Shown in pieces: positions 51,287-62,416 of a stretch of DNA of 64,000 bases; position 1 is the first letter of the stretch; the number at the start of each line of letters is the position of its first letter. The notes under the pieces are model-generated. The model worked only from the letters and a program-made list of their open reading frames with translations, ran no database searches and had not been told where the DNA came from. The translations under genes and the position numbers were made by a program. This DNA comes from an uncultured Tenacibaculum sp. GTDB lineage: Bacteria > Bacteroidota > Bacteroidia > Flavobacteriales > Flavobacteriaceae. The DNA is taken from the NCBI GenBank assembly GCA_947493285.1, contig CANLQH010000006.1, forward strand, positions 1 through 64,000. The letters are read 5' to 3'.

Positions 51287-54006
51287 TAAAATAATGCTGT
51301 TTGGCTATCGTCGTCCTCTTCTTTTGCTTTCTTCTTTTTTTGTAAAGCTCTTGCTAATGCTTTCTTTGCTTTGTCTTCTTTTGTTTCAACAAAATCTTTT
51401 TGCGGAACTTCTTCAATCTCTAACGGTAAAGTATCTTCTACAATTTCCTCTTCCTCATTTACCTCTATTTCTTCTACCTTTTCTTCTTCAGGTTCTTCAT
51501 ATAGTAAAGATTCTAATAAATTAACTGTTCGTATTTTATCGGTTGTTAATTGGTTTCCTTGTGCTTTAATACCTTTTACGGCAATAAAATCCTCAAAATT
51601 AACCTCAACCTTATCTATACTACGTTTAGAGAAAATAACCTCAGCCATAGGGCGATAATCGGTTGCTATAATTTCTAATTTCGATTTTTCAGCATCCGAA
51701 ATAAATACTTCTTCTTTATCGGTAGTTTCAATTAAAAAACGTTTTACATAGTAACGTTCTTTACCTCCATCAAAATAAATAGCAGATATTGGTTTGTTCG
51801 CTTTCCATTTTTCTAGCACAATCATATCACTATCAAAATGCATCGCTAAATCTGGCGATACCGCTTTTATTTTACCCGATTGTGTGGCGATTAAAATCTT
51901 GTCTTCTGCTCTAAACTCCCCTAATAAATCTCCTCTACCATCAACATTTAAACGTTGCACTGCATCATCAAACCAAATTTTACGAGGTTTTAAAGTAGAA
52001 ACACCTGCTGATTTAAACTCTACTTTTTTAATCGCAAACTTACTAACTTGGTTACCACGAACGCTACGACCTTTAATCGCTAAATCTGCAAAATCGATAT
52101 CCCATTTTAATTTTTTAATACTACCAACTGCGCGTAAATTAATGGTTACCACCTCAGCTTCTCCATTCGGATTCGCTGTGAAATACAATACTTTCGATTT
52201 TGGATTGTCGTTCGCTAAATTGTATTCTTTATCACGCGTTACACTGGTTACATTAAAGCGCTTCATATAACTCGGTCCTTTTGCACCGTCTTTATAAATC
52301 ATATTATACACCGTGCGTTTGTCTTTCTTTTTAAAGACCGCAATGTGTAATATACCTTTACCTACAAAGGTTTTAGAAGCCACTTTAACAACTTGCATGC
52401 TACCGTTATCTCTAAACACGATAATATCATCAATATCGGCACAATCGGTAACGTATTCGTCTTTTTTTAATGAAGTACCAACGAAACCTTCTTCTCTATT
52501 TACATAGAGTTTGGTGTTACGCATTACTACTTTGGTAGCAACGATATCATCAAAAATTCTGATTTCAGTTTTACGCTCACGCCCTTTACCGTATTTTGCT
52601 TTTAAGCCTTTAAAATAGTCGATTGCAAAATCGATAAGGTTTGCTAAGAAGTTTTTAACCTCCGCTATTTTATCTTCTAAGCTTTCAATATGTTGTTTTG
52701 CTTTATCGATATCGAACTTAGAAATTTTCTTAATTCTAATTTCTGTTAAACGTACAATATCCTCTTCGGTAATTGGACGCTTTAAATGTTTTATGTGTGG
52801 TTGTAAACCTTTATCGATGGCTTCAATTACACCTTCCCAAGTTTCAACTTCTTCAATATCACGGTAAATTCTGTTTTCAATAAAAATACGCTCTAATGAA
52901 GCAAAATGCCATTGTTCTTCTAATTCATGTAACTGAATTTCTAATTCTAGCTTTAACAGCTTTACCGTTAAATCGGTAGAATGCTTTAGCATTTCAGAAA
53001 CTCCAACAAAAACAGGTTTGTTATTTTCTATCGTACAGGCTAATGGCGAAATAGATGTTTCGCAATTGGTGAATGCGTATAAAGCATCGATGGTTTTATC
53101 GGGAGAAACATTGGCTGGTAAATGCACTAAAATCTCCACATTTGCCGCCGTGTTATCTTCAATCTTTTTTATCTTTATTTTACCCTTATCATTCGCTTTT
53201 AAAATACTATCAATCAATGAAGATGTGGTAGTGCTAAAAGGAATTTCGGTAATTACTAAAGTCTTTTTATCTAGCTGAGATATTTTTGCGCGTACACGAA
53301 CCTTCCCTCCTCTTTTACCGTCGTTATAATTGGTAAAATCGGCAATACCTCCTGTTAAAAAATCGGGAACTATATTAAAGCTACGTCCCTTTAAATATTT
53401 TATAGAAGCGTCAATTAACTCGTTAAAGTTATGTGGTAAAATTTTAGTTGATAAACCTACCGCAATACCCTCGGCTCCTTGTGCTAATAATAGTGGAAAC
53501 TTTACTGGTAAATCAATCGGTTCTTTTCTTCTACCATCGTACGACATTTTCCACTCTGTCGTTTTTGGGTTGAAAACAACTTCTAAAGCAAACTTAGACA
53601 AACGTGCTTCTATATAACGAGATGCTGCAGCTCTATCTCCTGTTAAGATATTACCCCAGTTACCCTGCATATCAATCAACAATTCTTTTTGCCCTAATTG
53701 TACCATGGCATCTCCAATAGAAGCATCACCGTGTGGGTGATACTGCATGGTGTGCCCTACAATATTGGCTACCTTGTTGTAACGACCATCATCTAAATCT
53801 TTCATCGAATGCATAATACGACGCTGTACGGGTTTAAATCCGTCTTCGATAGATGGTACTGCACGTTCTAAAATTACATACGAAGCGTAATCTAAAAACC
53901 ATTCTTTGTACATTCCGGTAACCTTGGTTATCGTTTCTGTAGGTTCAGATTGATTTTCGTTTGCTAACTCTTCGTCATGTTCGTAATTGTTGTTTTCTTC
54001 ACTCAT
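51286..54006 (-). CDS. parC: DNA topoisomerase IV subunit A (ParC/GyrA family)
   Basis: The 906-residue subunit carries the breakage-reunion domain with catalytic Y131 in AASRYIEARL, the HGDASIGDA region (S96) linked to quinolone action, and a beta-pinwheel C-terminal domain (about 520-800), then an acidic Glu-rich tail ending KKAKEEDDDSQTALF. The absence of a clear GyrA box favours topo IV over gyrase, as does the linked parE. It decatenates chromosomes. It follows parE with two small genes between. Confidence 0.93.
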   Translation of the reverse strand: MSEENNNYEHDEELANENQSEPTETITKVTGMYKEWFLDYASYVILERAVPSIEDGFKPVQRRIMHSMKDLDDGRYNKVANIVGHTMQYHPHGDASIGDAMVQLGQKELLIDMQGNWGNILTGDRAAASRYIEARLSKFALEVVFNPKTTEWKMSYDGRRKEPIDLPVKFPLLLAQGAEGIAVGLSTKILPHNFNELIDASIKYLKGRSFNIVPDFLTGGIADFTNYNDGKRGGKVRVRAKISQLDKKTLVITEIPFSTTTSSLIDSILKANDKGKIKIKKIEDNTAANVEILVHLPANVSPDKTIDALYAFTNCETSISPLACTIENNKPVFVGVSEMLKHSTDLTVKLLKLELEIQLHELEEQWHFASLERIFIENRIYRDIEEVETWEGVIEAIDKGLQPHIKHLKRPITEEDIVRLTEIRIKKISKFDIDKAKQHIESLEDKIAEVKNFLANLIDFAIDYFKGLKAKYGKGRERKTEIRIFDDIVATKVVMRNTKLYVNREEGFVGTSLKKDEYVTDCADIDDIIVFRDNGSMQVVKVASKTFVGKGILHIAVFKKKDKRTVYNMIYKDGAKGPSYMKRFNVTSVTRDKEYNLANDNPKSKVLYFTANPNGEAEVVTINLRAVGSIKKLKWDIDFADLAIKGRSVRGNQVSKFAIKKVEFKSAGVSTLKPRKIWFDDAVQRLNVDGRGDLLGEFRAEDKILIATQSGKIKAVSPDLAMHFDSDMIVLEKWKANKPISAIYFDGGKERYYVKRFLIETTDKEEVFISDAEKSKLEIIATDYRPMAEVIFSKRSIDKVEVNFEDFIAVKGIKAQGNQLTTDKIRTVNLLESLLYEEPEEEKVEEIEVNEEEEIVEDTLPLEIEEVPQKDFVETKEDKAKKALARALQKKKKAKEEDDDSQTALF

Positions 54007-54034
54007 TGAATAATGTGTATTCTTTTAAGAGTTC

Positions 54035-54220
54035 TTATTTGTTTAGTTTTTTACTGCTTAAGAAAATTACTATATAAACCAATACAGCAACTAACATTCT
54101 TACATAAATTCTACTGTTTCTAGTCCAACTTAAATCGCCAAAATCTAGTTTAAATAAACTGATAAAGAAAAATGTTGCAGCAATTGCTAAGTATATTCTT
54201 ATTCTGGTTGATTTATTCAT
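54035..54220 (-). CDS. Small membrane protein between parE and parC
   Basis: The 61-residue protein has two membrane helices (about 7-22 and 37-56) with a Tyr/Arg-containing loop. It starts 20 bases after the preceding gene and ends 28 bases before parC. No family is recognised; the position within the topo IV operon is the main information. Confidence 0.6.
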   Translation of the reverse strand: MNKSTRIRIYLAIAATFFFISLFKLDFGDLSWTRNSRIYVRMLVAVLVYIVIFLSSKKLNK

Positions 54221-54239
54221 TTTATTAACTCACCCTTTA

Positions 54240-54782
54240 TTATCTACTAGATCTTACTAAAGCGTATTTTAAATCTACTAATTCAATTGAATCATTTGGA
54301 GTATTAACAGAGTTATTTCCTTCTATTTCAACAATCAAAATACAACTTGAATTGGATGCTATTGTACTACAAGATTTTTTTAAATAAGCTTTATAATCTG
54401 TTTCAAAGTTCAAATTCCCATTAGACCTCATAGTAAAAAGAGGAATTCCTTTAGCTTCAAAATTATTAGGATTTTTAAGTTCTATTTCAAAATACAAACG
54501 AGACGTGTTATTTCCAATATCTGGATTAAACTCAAATTTTAAAACATTATACTCAAAATTCTCTAATAAAGGGATTTCACCTTCAACAGGTTGATTTTGC
54601 TGATTATCTTCATCGCATGGTACTTCTATTATTTCTGTATAATAGTAAGCTTTACCACCAAAACCAACAATAAAATCTTGGTTTATTTCCTTAATACAAT
54701 CTTGTTCTTCCTGACTTGATGAGCAATTCATAAAAAAAATTGCCATCATTAATAATAATTGAAGTGATTTTAAAATTTTCAT
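54240..54782 (-). CDS. Hypothetical lipoprotein between parE and parC
   Basis: This 180-residue protein has a lipoprotein signal (FFMNCSSSQ, Cys near residue 20) and a beta-rich mature region with an acidic segment DEDNQQNQPVEGEIP. Two pairs of Cys are present (CDED, CSTIASNSSC). No domain is recognised. It starts one base before the parE stop region (gap of one base) and is clearly in the topo IV operon, though a functional connection to topoisomerase is doubtful. Confidence 0.65.
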   Translation of the reverse strand: MKILKSLQLLLMMAIFFMNCSSSQEEQDCIKEINQDFIVGFGGKAYYYTEIIEVPCDEDNQQNQPVEGEIPLLENFEYNVLKFEFNPDIGNNTSRLYFEIELKNPNNFEAKGIPLFTMRSNGNLNFETDYKAYLKKSCSTIASNSSCILIVEIEGNNSVNTPNDSIELVDLKYALVRSSR

Positions 54783-54783
54783 A

Positions 54784-56640
54784 TTAATTTTCTTCTGCCA
54801 TATCTAATTCAACCTTTAAGTTTTCGATAATAAACTTCTGACGATCTGGGGTATTTTTACCCATGTAGAATTGTAGCATTTGTTCTATCGACATTTCTTT
54901 GTCTAACATCACCGGATCTAAACGAATATCATCTCCAATAAAATGCACAAACTCATTCGGAGAAATCTCACCCAATCCTTTAAATCGAGTAATTTCTGGT
55001 TTTCCTCTTAGTTTACCAATCGCATCTTGTTTTTCTTCTTCAGAATAACAATAGATGGTTTCTTTTTTATTTCGAACTCTAAATAACGGAGTTTCTAAAA
55101 TGTATAAATGCCCTTCTTTAATTACCTCTGGAAAAAACTGTAAAAAGAAGGTAATTAATAACAAACGAATGTGCATACCATCTACATCGGCATCGGTTGC
55201 AATTACAATATTGTTATAACGTAAATCTCCTAATCCGTCTTCGATATTTAAAGCTGATTGTAATAAATTGAATTCTTCATTCTCGTATACAATCTTCTTA
55301 GTTAATCCGTATGAGTTTAAGGGCTTTCCTTTTAAACTAAATACCGCTTGCGTGTTTACATTTCGTGATTTGGTAATCGATCCACTTGCTGAATCTCCCT
55401 CGGTAATAAATAAGGTGGTATCTAGATACCCTTCTTTCTTAGTATCACCAAAGTGAATACGGCAATCGCGTAATTTCTTATTGTGTAAACTTGCTTTCTT
55501 TGCTCTGTCTTTTGCTAGTTTACGAATCCCTGATAATTCTTTACGCTCCTTTTCTGCTTGTAAAATCTTTCTTTGTAAAGCTTCTGCTACTTCTACATTT
55601 TTATGCAGGTAATTATCTAGTTTCGTTTTTACAAAATCGTTGATATAGGTACGTACCGTTGGTAAATCTCCACCCATATCGGTAGAACCTAATTTTGTTT
55701 TTGTTTGACTTTCAAAAACAGGTTCCATTACCTTAATAGAAATGGCAGAAATAATAGATTTACGAACATCTGAAGCTTCGAAATTCTTTCCGTAAAACTC
55801 ACGGATTGTTTTTACAATTGCTTCTCTAAATGCTGCTTGGTGTGTACCTCCTTGTGTAGTATGTTGTCCGTTTACAAACGAGTGGTATTCTTCGGAATAT
55901 TGTGTTTTACTATGGGTAATTGCGACCTCGATATCTTCACCTCGCAAATGAATAATTGGATACAACATATCGTCTTGATTGTTGTTGTCTTCCAATAAAT
56001 CTTTTAATCCATTTTCTGAGAAAAATTTCTCTCCATTAAAAACTATGGTTAACCCAGGATTTAGGTATACATAGTTTTTAAGTAATCGGATAATATATTC
56101 TGGACGATACTTATAATTTTTAAAGATCGTTTCATCCGCAATAAAAGTAACCTTGGTTCCTCTTCTACGCGATGTTTCTTCTAATAAATCTTGATTGGTT
56201 AGGTTTCCTTTCTCAAATTCTGCTGATGCTGATTTCCCATCACGCGTAGATTCAACTCTAAAAAAAGTAGACAAAGCGTTTACCGCCTTGGTACCTACTC
56301 CGTTTAATCCTACCGATTTTTTAAAGGCTCTAGAATCGTACTTTCCACCCGTATTCATTTTCGACACTACATCGACAACTTTTCCTAGTGGAATACCACG
56401 ACCATAATCGCGAACAATTACTTTTTCTCCTTGTACAGAAACTTCAATCGTTTTTCCTGTACCCATTACAAACTCATCAATAGAGTTGTCTAAAACTTCT
56501 TTTACTAAGATATAAATTCCATCGTCAGGAGAAGAACCATCTCCTAATTTACCAATGTACATTCCCGGACGCATACGGATGTGTTCTTTCCAATCGAGCG
56601 AGCGTATATTATCTTCGGTATATTTAGTTTCTTGAGCCAT
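54784..56640 (-). CDS. parE: DNA topoisomerase IV subunit B (ParE)
   Basis: The 618-residue subunit has the GHKL ATPase domain with DNSIDEF (52-58), DYGRGIP (76-82) and [19 protein letters not shown], the transducer, and the Toprim domain ITEGDSASG / [14 protein letters not shown]. It ends with the short ParE-type C-terminus. It hydrolyses ATP for strand passage with ParC. Two small genes separate it from parC on the same strand. Confidence 0.95.
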   Translation of the reverse strand: MAQETKYTEDNIRSLDWKEHIRMRPGMYIGKLGDGSSPDDGIYILVKEVLDNSIDEFVMGTGKTIEVSVQGEKVIVRDYGRGIPLGKVVDVVSKMNTGGKYDSRAFKKSVGLNGVGTKAVNALSTFFRVESTRDGKSASAEFEKGNLTNQDLLEETSRRRGTKVTFIADETIFKNYKYRPEYIIRLLKNYVYLNPGLTIVFNGEKFFSENGLKDLLEDNNNQDDMLYPIIHLRGEDIEVAITHSKTQYSEEYHSFVNGQHTTQGGTHQAAFREAIVKTIREFYGKNFEASDVRKSIISAISIKVMEPVFESQTKTKLGSTDMGGDLPTVRTYINDFVKTKLDNYLHKNVEVAEALQRKILQAEKERKELSGIRKLAKDRAKKASLHNKKLRDCRIHFGDTKKEGYLDTTLFITEGDSASGSITKSRNVNTQAVFSLKGKPLNSYGLTKKIVYENEEFNLLQSALNIEDGLGDLRYNNIVIATDADVDGMHIRLLLITFFLQFFPEVIKEGHLYILETPLFRVRNKKETIYCYSEEEKQDAIGKLRGKPEITRFKGLGEISPNEFVHFIGDDIRLDPVMLDKEMSIEQMLQFYMGKNTPDRQKFIIENLKVELDMAEEN

Positions 56641-56696
56641 ATAAATTGAGGAAATTGAAGTCTCTGCTAAAATAGCATTTACTGTGTAAAAACAAA

Positions 56697-56728
56697 AAAC
56701 TCTGTTAATTTAATTATTAACAGAGTTT
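56697..56728 (-). terminator. Terminator of guaB
   Basis: AAACTCTGTTAA / TTAACAGAGTTT with an eight-base loop lies 24 bases after the guaB stop codon, with an A-run on the minus-strand downstream side giving the U-tail. Confidence 0.88.
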
Positions 56729-56751
56729 GTATTTATTTGAACTACTATAAA

Positions 56752-58262
<1,511 letters not shown>

Positions 58263-58264
58263 TG

Positions 58265-58272
58265 CAAATATA
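58265..58272 (-). promoter_or_regulatory. -7 box of the guaB promoter
   Basis: Perfect TATATTTG, 37 bases before the guaB ATG. The -33 element is weak. Confidence 0.55.
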
Positions 58273-58315
58273 CTACATTCAGCTTAGACAGCTATATTAA
58301 TAAAATGTTATCTTA

Positions 58316-58804
58316 TTAATTTTTAGTCAATACACCTTTAAAAATAAAAAAAACTGAAGCTGTGAAAGATAGTGTCATGAACAAACCAGAAATCATTATA
58401 ACATATTTCATCCAAGTAATACCTGTCCACATTAAGTAAATACCACCAAAAGTACAAATGATTGATACAAAAGGCTCAATCATTAAAAATAACTTTAGCT
58501 TACTGTGAATATTGGTAGTAGCTAAAATAATAGCTAATAAAAAGAATATTACTGAAAGTGACAATATGTGATTGTGCACTAATGTTTTTATTTCTCCTGA
58601 AGATTTTTTAAACTTCATTGTAGTAGCTTCCTCATCATTCTCGTTACCTAAATAACGTTGTTCTATCCCTTTAGGATTAGAGTTTGTGGTATCTCTAACA
58701 AATGATATTCCGCCAAAAAAACCAATACTTAATGTACACACAAAAGCCAGTATTAAAAGCTTTATCTCTTTAGGAAATTGATGAATTGCTCCGTTAATTT
58801 GCAT
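58316..58804 (-). CDS. Four-helix membrane protein of the FMN/porin unit
   Basis: At 162 residues this has four predicted membrane helices (about 16-33, 77-96, 105-124, 131-155) and a periplasmic loop (35-72) between the first two. Helix two is preceded by His residues (TLVHNHILSLSV) that could bind haem, but this is speculation. It abuts the FMN-binding gene (start one base after its stop). I know no domain name for it. Confidence 0.65.
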   Translation of the reverse strand: MQINGAIHQFPKEIKLLILAFVCTLSIGFFGGISFVRDTTNSNPKGIEQRYLGNENDEEATTMKFKKSSGEIKTLVHNHILSLSVIFFLLAIILATTNIHSKLKLFLMIEPFVSIICTFGGIYLMWTGITWMKYVIMISGLFMTLSFTASVFFIFKGVLTKN

Positions 58805-59341
58805 TTATAGCACTTTATTTTGATGAAGGATATTTAAATCTTGTAGAAAGTTGTTTACAGCAATTGTCATAGAACTTGCAGATATTGTTGCTCCTGAAAT
58901 AGCTATAATGTCTTTTTCGTATTGCAATTTATCTTTTGATGTTTTCCCTATAAATTGTTTTAACCAACGTCTACTTCCTATTTCTCCTCCATAATCTTCT
59001 CTATACACTAATATCTTAGTTTTAGCAACAATTAAATCTTTATCTAATAAAACTAAATAATCAAATTCATCTGTTTTACTAGGCGCTTTATCTATAAATG
59101 CAAAACCTAAAACTGTATCGTTTGAAGAAATTTTTAATAAATGATCTTCTCTTATTTTTTCTTTTAACTGAGTATTGATAGAGTCTGGTACTATTACATT
59201 AGTTAAAGTAAAATCTTCAACACTAAATGTTTTCTTTATTTCTTTCGAAACCTTTTTCTTTATGTTCTTGGGAATTGTAAAAGAGACTAAACCTAAAGTA
59301 GCGGTTAATAGTACAAAAAATAAAAGTGTTCGTATTTTCAT
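58805..59341 (-). CDS. FMN-binding domain protein
   Basis: The 178-residue protein has an N-terminal helix or signal (4-20) and an FMN-bind (NqrC/RnfG-like) domain. The motif SGATISASSM (149-158) is the site where an ApbE-type transferase links FMN to Thr152. It would be a periplasmic flavin electron carrier. The downstream neighbour is a four-helix membrane protein, the upstream one a porin; apbE is not in the window. Confidence 0.82.
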   Translation of the reverse strand: MKIRTLLFFVLLTATLGLVSFTIPKNIKKKVSKEIKKTFSVEDFTLTNVIVPDSINTQLKEKIREDHLLKISSNDTVLGFAFIDKAPSKTDEFDYLVLLDKDLIVAKTKILVYREDYGGEIGSRRWLKQFIGKTSKDKLQYEKDIIAISGATISASSMTIAVNNFLQDLNILHQNKVL

Positions 59342-59380
59342 ATTGCAAAAATATTAGAATTAGTCTAAATAAAAAAACAA

Positions 59381-59415
59381 AAATCGAACCAAATTTTAAA
59401 AACTTGGTTCGATTT
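59381..59415 (-). terminator. Terminator of the porin gene
   Basis: AAATCGAACCAA / TTGGTTCGATTT with an 11-base loop and a long T-rich minus-strand tail; it separates the porin from the FMN-binding gene 40 bases on. Confidence 0.82.
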
Positions 59416-59446
59416 TACAAAAAATAACAAACTTCTAATTATATGA

Positions 59447-60628
59447 TTAGAACCAAACTCCGATTCCTAAGTTTAATTGTTTAGTATCGATATTTGCTGC
59501 ATTATTCTTGAATTGGTAATCAGCTTTCACAACTGCTCCAGGAGCTAACTTATAGCTTAAACCTAATGTCCATTCTTGACGATCGTAAGCTAAGTTTCTT
59601 AAAGCTGCATTTTCGATAGAAGCTTGAGTATCATAATCTTCATATCTTACAAAACCAAATAATTGTTGTTTTTTACGTTGTGGTAATAAGTTATAAGCTG
59701 CTTCTAAATAATATCCTTGTAAAGCACTACCTAAATCTCCCCCAGTAGCTAAGTTATAATCTTCAGTATCAGTTAAATTCGCATATACAAATTGTCCTCT
59801 AGCTGTAAAACGTCGGTACGCATAACGAGCATCAAATCCAACCATAGACATACCTACATCAGCTCCAGCCAAATCTTCTACATCGTTTGGAGATTGAGTT
59901 CTTCCGAAATAACCAGATAAACCTAAACGTAATCCTGGTAATCCGTAGTAATCTAATTTCGCAGAGAAGTTTGGGTTATTAAAGTTAGATTTAGCACCTT
60001 TTTGGCGACCTCCTCTTAAACCTTTACTTCCTCCTAATTTACCACCTGTAATGTTTCCATTTCCATCTGAAGTAGTTGATTGGAATCCATTAAAGATATA
60101 TGCTTGATAACGTAAAGATGCAGCATCAAATTTACCAGAAACTCCTACCCCAATCTCTCTCCATGTAGTTGGAATAATTGCACCATCCATACTTGGTCTT
60201 TCAACCCCGTTAAAAGTAGTTGGTTCGTGATACTCATTTACAATACCCATTGGCACTAACATTAAACCTCCTCGTAAGTTTACATTTTCTGCAATTGTAT
60301 ATTGTAAAAATGCTTGTTCTACGAATACTTCTTTTACGTGCTCAAATTCGATTTCCGTTACAAACTGTAATTCATCGTTAAATTTGTAACCGAACAGCAT
60401 TACTAAACGCTGTACATCCATTTCTGCATTTTTACCTGTAGCTCTATTATATGTAATTTCTCCATAACCACCAACAGTAACACCTTTAGTATTAATGTTA
60501 CCAGATAAAATACGTTGAGCTGCATTTTGTTGATTCTGTGGATTTGTTGGAATACTGTCTTGAGGTGCAGATTGTGCATTCGCAAATAAACTTGCCCCAG
60601 CTAATAATGCGAAAAATACTTTTTTCAT
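59447..60628 (-). CDS. Outer-membrane porin (OprO/OprP-like beta-barrel)
   Basis: The 393-residue protein has a signal peptide (1-19, FANAQ), a short periplasmic linker, then alternating beta strands such as VGGYGEITYNRATG and EFEHVKEVFVEQAFLQYTI. It ends in LNLGIGVWF, with a C-terminal aromatic as needed for BAM assembly. The pattern fits the phosphate-selective porin family. The promoter at 60672-60702 is strong. It precedes an FMN-binding protein and membrane protein, though a terminator lies between. Confidence 0.85.
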   Translation of the reverse strand: MKKVFFALLAGASLFANAQSAPQDSIPTNPQNQQNAAQRILSGNINTKGVTVGGYGEITYNRATGKNAEMDVQRLVMLFGYKFNDELQFVTEIEFEHVKEVFVEQAFLQYTIAENVNLRGGLMLVPMGIVNEYHEPTTFNGVERPSMDGAIIPTTWREIGVGVSGKFDAASLRYQAYIFNGFQSTTSDGNGNITGGKLGGSKGLRGGRQKGAKSNFNNPNFSAKLDYYGLPGLRLGLSGYFGRTQSPNDVEDLAGADVGMSMVGFDARYAYRRFTARGQFVYANLTDTEDYNLATGGDLGSALQGYYLEAAYNLLPQRKKQQLFGFVRYEDYDTQASIENAALRNLAYDRQEWTLGLSYKLAPGAVVKADYQFKNNAANIDTKQLNLGIGVWF

Positions 60629-60671
60629 TTTTATTTAGATTAATTTTAAATAACTATTTGTTTTACGGTGG

Positions 60672-60702
60672 CAAATGTAAAACAGTTAATCAATCTAACC
60701 AA
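60672..60702 (-). promoter_or_regulatory. Promoter of the porin gene
   Basis: TACATTTG (60672-60679) fits TAnnTTTG and TTG (60700-60702) lies 20 bases upstream. The mRNA leader would be about 40 bases. Confidence 0.65.
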
Positions 60703-60767
60703 GACTTATTAAGATTTATTTTAAATAAAAATAAGGAAATTTTAACATGTAATTAAAAATCAATTAC

Positions 60768-62324
60768 TTACTTATTTTTCAAATAAGTGATAATCGCTTT
60801 TCTAATATCATAACTAAGCTCATCAGCTTTTGGCTTATAAACATTTAGAACATCAGGGTTCTTATCAGATAGTATTGGAATGTCCAATCCCCTTAACAAA
60901 TAATCAGAAAAAGCAACCTTATAAACTTTGTCATTTTGAATTGGACTATTTTGAATCATCCATTCACTTCCCTCCTTTTTCACATTGAAACGTTGTAAAT
61001 AAGCGCCTGTTCCAGCAGCATTTTGTCCGTAATCTAAAACTTGTTTTAAAAGATTTCCTTTTATATCTACTTTTAAAACTGAACCTCCATAGGGTAATAC
61101 TCTAAAAATATCAACTACATTAATATCTCCTTCTAATTCATCATCAATTCTTACAGATCCACCATTTACTAAAGCGCAATCCACCTTATTATCATAAGCA
61201 AAACTCATAGCTTTGGTTATAATATCTCCCATATTGGTTTGCACACTTCTAATCGGCGTTTCTCTAGCATCTAAAGGTATTTTAGCATTATAAATAACTT
61301 CGTATGGATTAGACACAATATCTTGTATCTTTTCTTTTAAAATCTTTTGCCATTTATTAACTACAGCCCCTACTTTCTCATCTGTAGGAATTTGATCATT
61401 TATCTCTTTTAACTCAGACTTAAATTGAACTTTTTTAGTGTTAGGATCATACTCAAAGCGATGAATATAAGCTGTCTTTGCATTCGCATCAGCTTTAGTT
61501 ATTATAACATCTCCAACCTTATCGTAACTATTGGTATGTTCATGACCTCCCATAATTAAAGGTACATTAGGTAATAATTCTGCAACCTTTTTATCTTGAG
61601 CTAAAGATAAATGTGTTAATCCTAAAACAACATCAACTTTATCTTTAATTTCATTATAGGCTCTTTTTATTTCTTCGTACATATCACCATAATACACGTA
61701 ACTTTTAGGGTTTGAAGGAATACATACACTTATAAAACCTACCTTTAATTTTGAACCATCAGGATTCTTAAATTCTTTTATAAAAGAATCTTGTAGGTTT
61801 TCTTTTTTACCATTAACAACTTTATGAAAATAGTGATGCTTTCCATCTTTATTATGCAATGTATTTGCTGAAATCCAATCGAATTTACTTTCGTTTAATC
61901 GCTCTTGTAAACTAGTATAGCTTAAATCAAACTCATGGTTACCAAAAGCTACTAAATCAAAATTCATAGCATTCATTACTTCTACCATTTGTTTACCTCT
62001 TACACGAGAACCATCTACTTTCATGGTTCCTATTAATGATGGATTTAAAAAGTCACCCGCTAAAACTGTCATCGTATTTTTATCCTCCTTCAATAAATTT
62101 TGACGAACAGTTTCTACTCTTGCCATTCCACCAAATTTCCCTCCTTGAATTGGGGCTATCTCATACACATCGTTAATTTGAAGTATATTGAAATATGTTT
62201 TGGCAAGATCTTTTTTAAATTGGTATGCAGATAAAGACGATGTGCTTTTAGTACTTTTTTGTGAACCACAGCTAACTATAAATACAGAAATTATAGTTAG
62301 TAATAATATTTTACAGTATTTCAT
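60768..62324 (-). CDS. 5'-nucleotidase/metallophosphatase lipoprotein (UshA-like)
   Basis: The 518-residue protein has a lipoprotein signal (VSCGSQKS, Cys 19). The N-terminal metallophosphatase domain has the variant NDVYEIAP (about 52), GDFLNP, GNHEFD (127-132) and GGHEHTN. The C-terminal 5'-nucleotidase domain has LVNGGSVR and FRVLPYGGSV (about 380-415). Its N-terminal metal motif is NDVY rather than the usual DxH. It likely scavenges nucleotides at the cell surface. Elsewhere in the phylum I recall the two domains as separate genes, so this is possibly a fusion. Confidence 0.88.
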   Translation of the reverse strand: MKYCKILLLTIISVFIVSCGSQKSTKSTSSLSAYQFKKDLAKTYFNILQINDVYEIAPIQGGKFGGMARVETVRQNLLKEDKNTMTVLAGDFLNPSLIGTMKVDGSRVRGKQMVEVMNAMNFDLVAFGNHEFDLSYTSLQERLNESKFDWISANTLHNKDGKHHYFHKVVNGKKENLQDSFIKEFKNPDGSKLKVGFISVCIPSNPKSYVYYGDMYEEIKRAYNEIKDKVDVVLGLTHLSLAQDKKVAELLPNVPLIMGGHEHTNSYDKVGDVIITKADANAKTAYIHRFEYDPNTKKVQFKSELKEINDQIPTDEKVGAVVNKWQKILKEKIQDIVSNPYEVIYNAKIPLDARETPIRSVQTNMGDIITKAMSFAYDNKVDCALVNGGSVRIDDELEGDINVVDIFRVLPYGGSVLKVDIKGNLLKQVLDYGQNAAGTGAYLQRFNVKKEGSEWMIQNSPIQNDKVYKVAFSDYLLRGLDIPILSDKNPDVLNVYKPKADELSYDIRKAIITYLKNK

Positions 62325-62416
62325 TAAGCGTTTATTTAATTGTAGACAGTATTATTTTAAACCCATCTTTTTAAAAAGACAAATTTTAAATATTGATTAA
62401 ACCAAAATTACAAATT

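Noticed and set aside
51294..53617. Several plus-strand frames of 60-160 codons inside parC
   Set aside because: They lie opposite a fully recognisable ParC and have no start context or domain; they arise from codon bias of the real gene.
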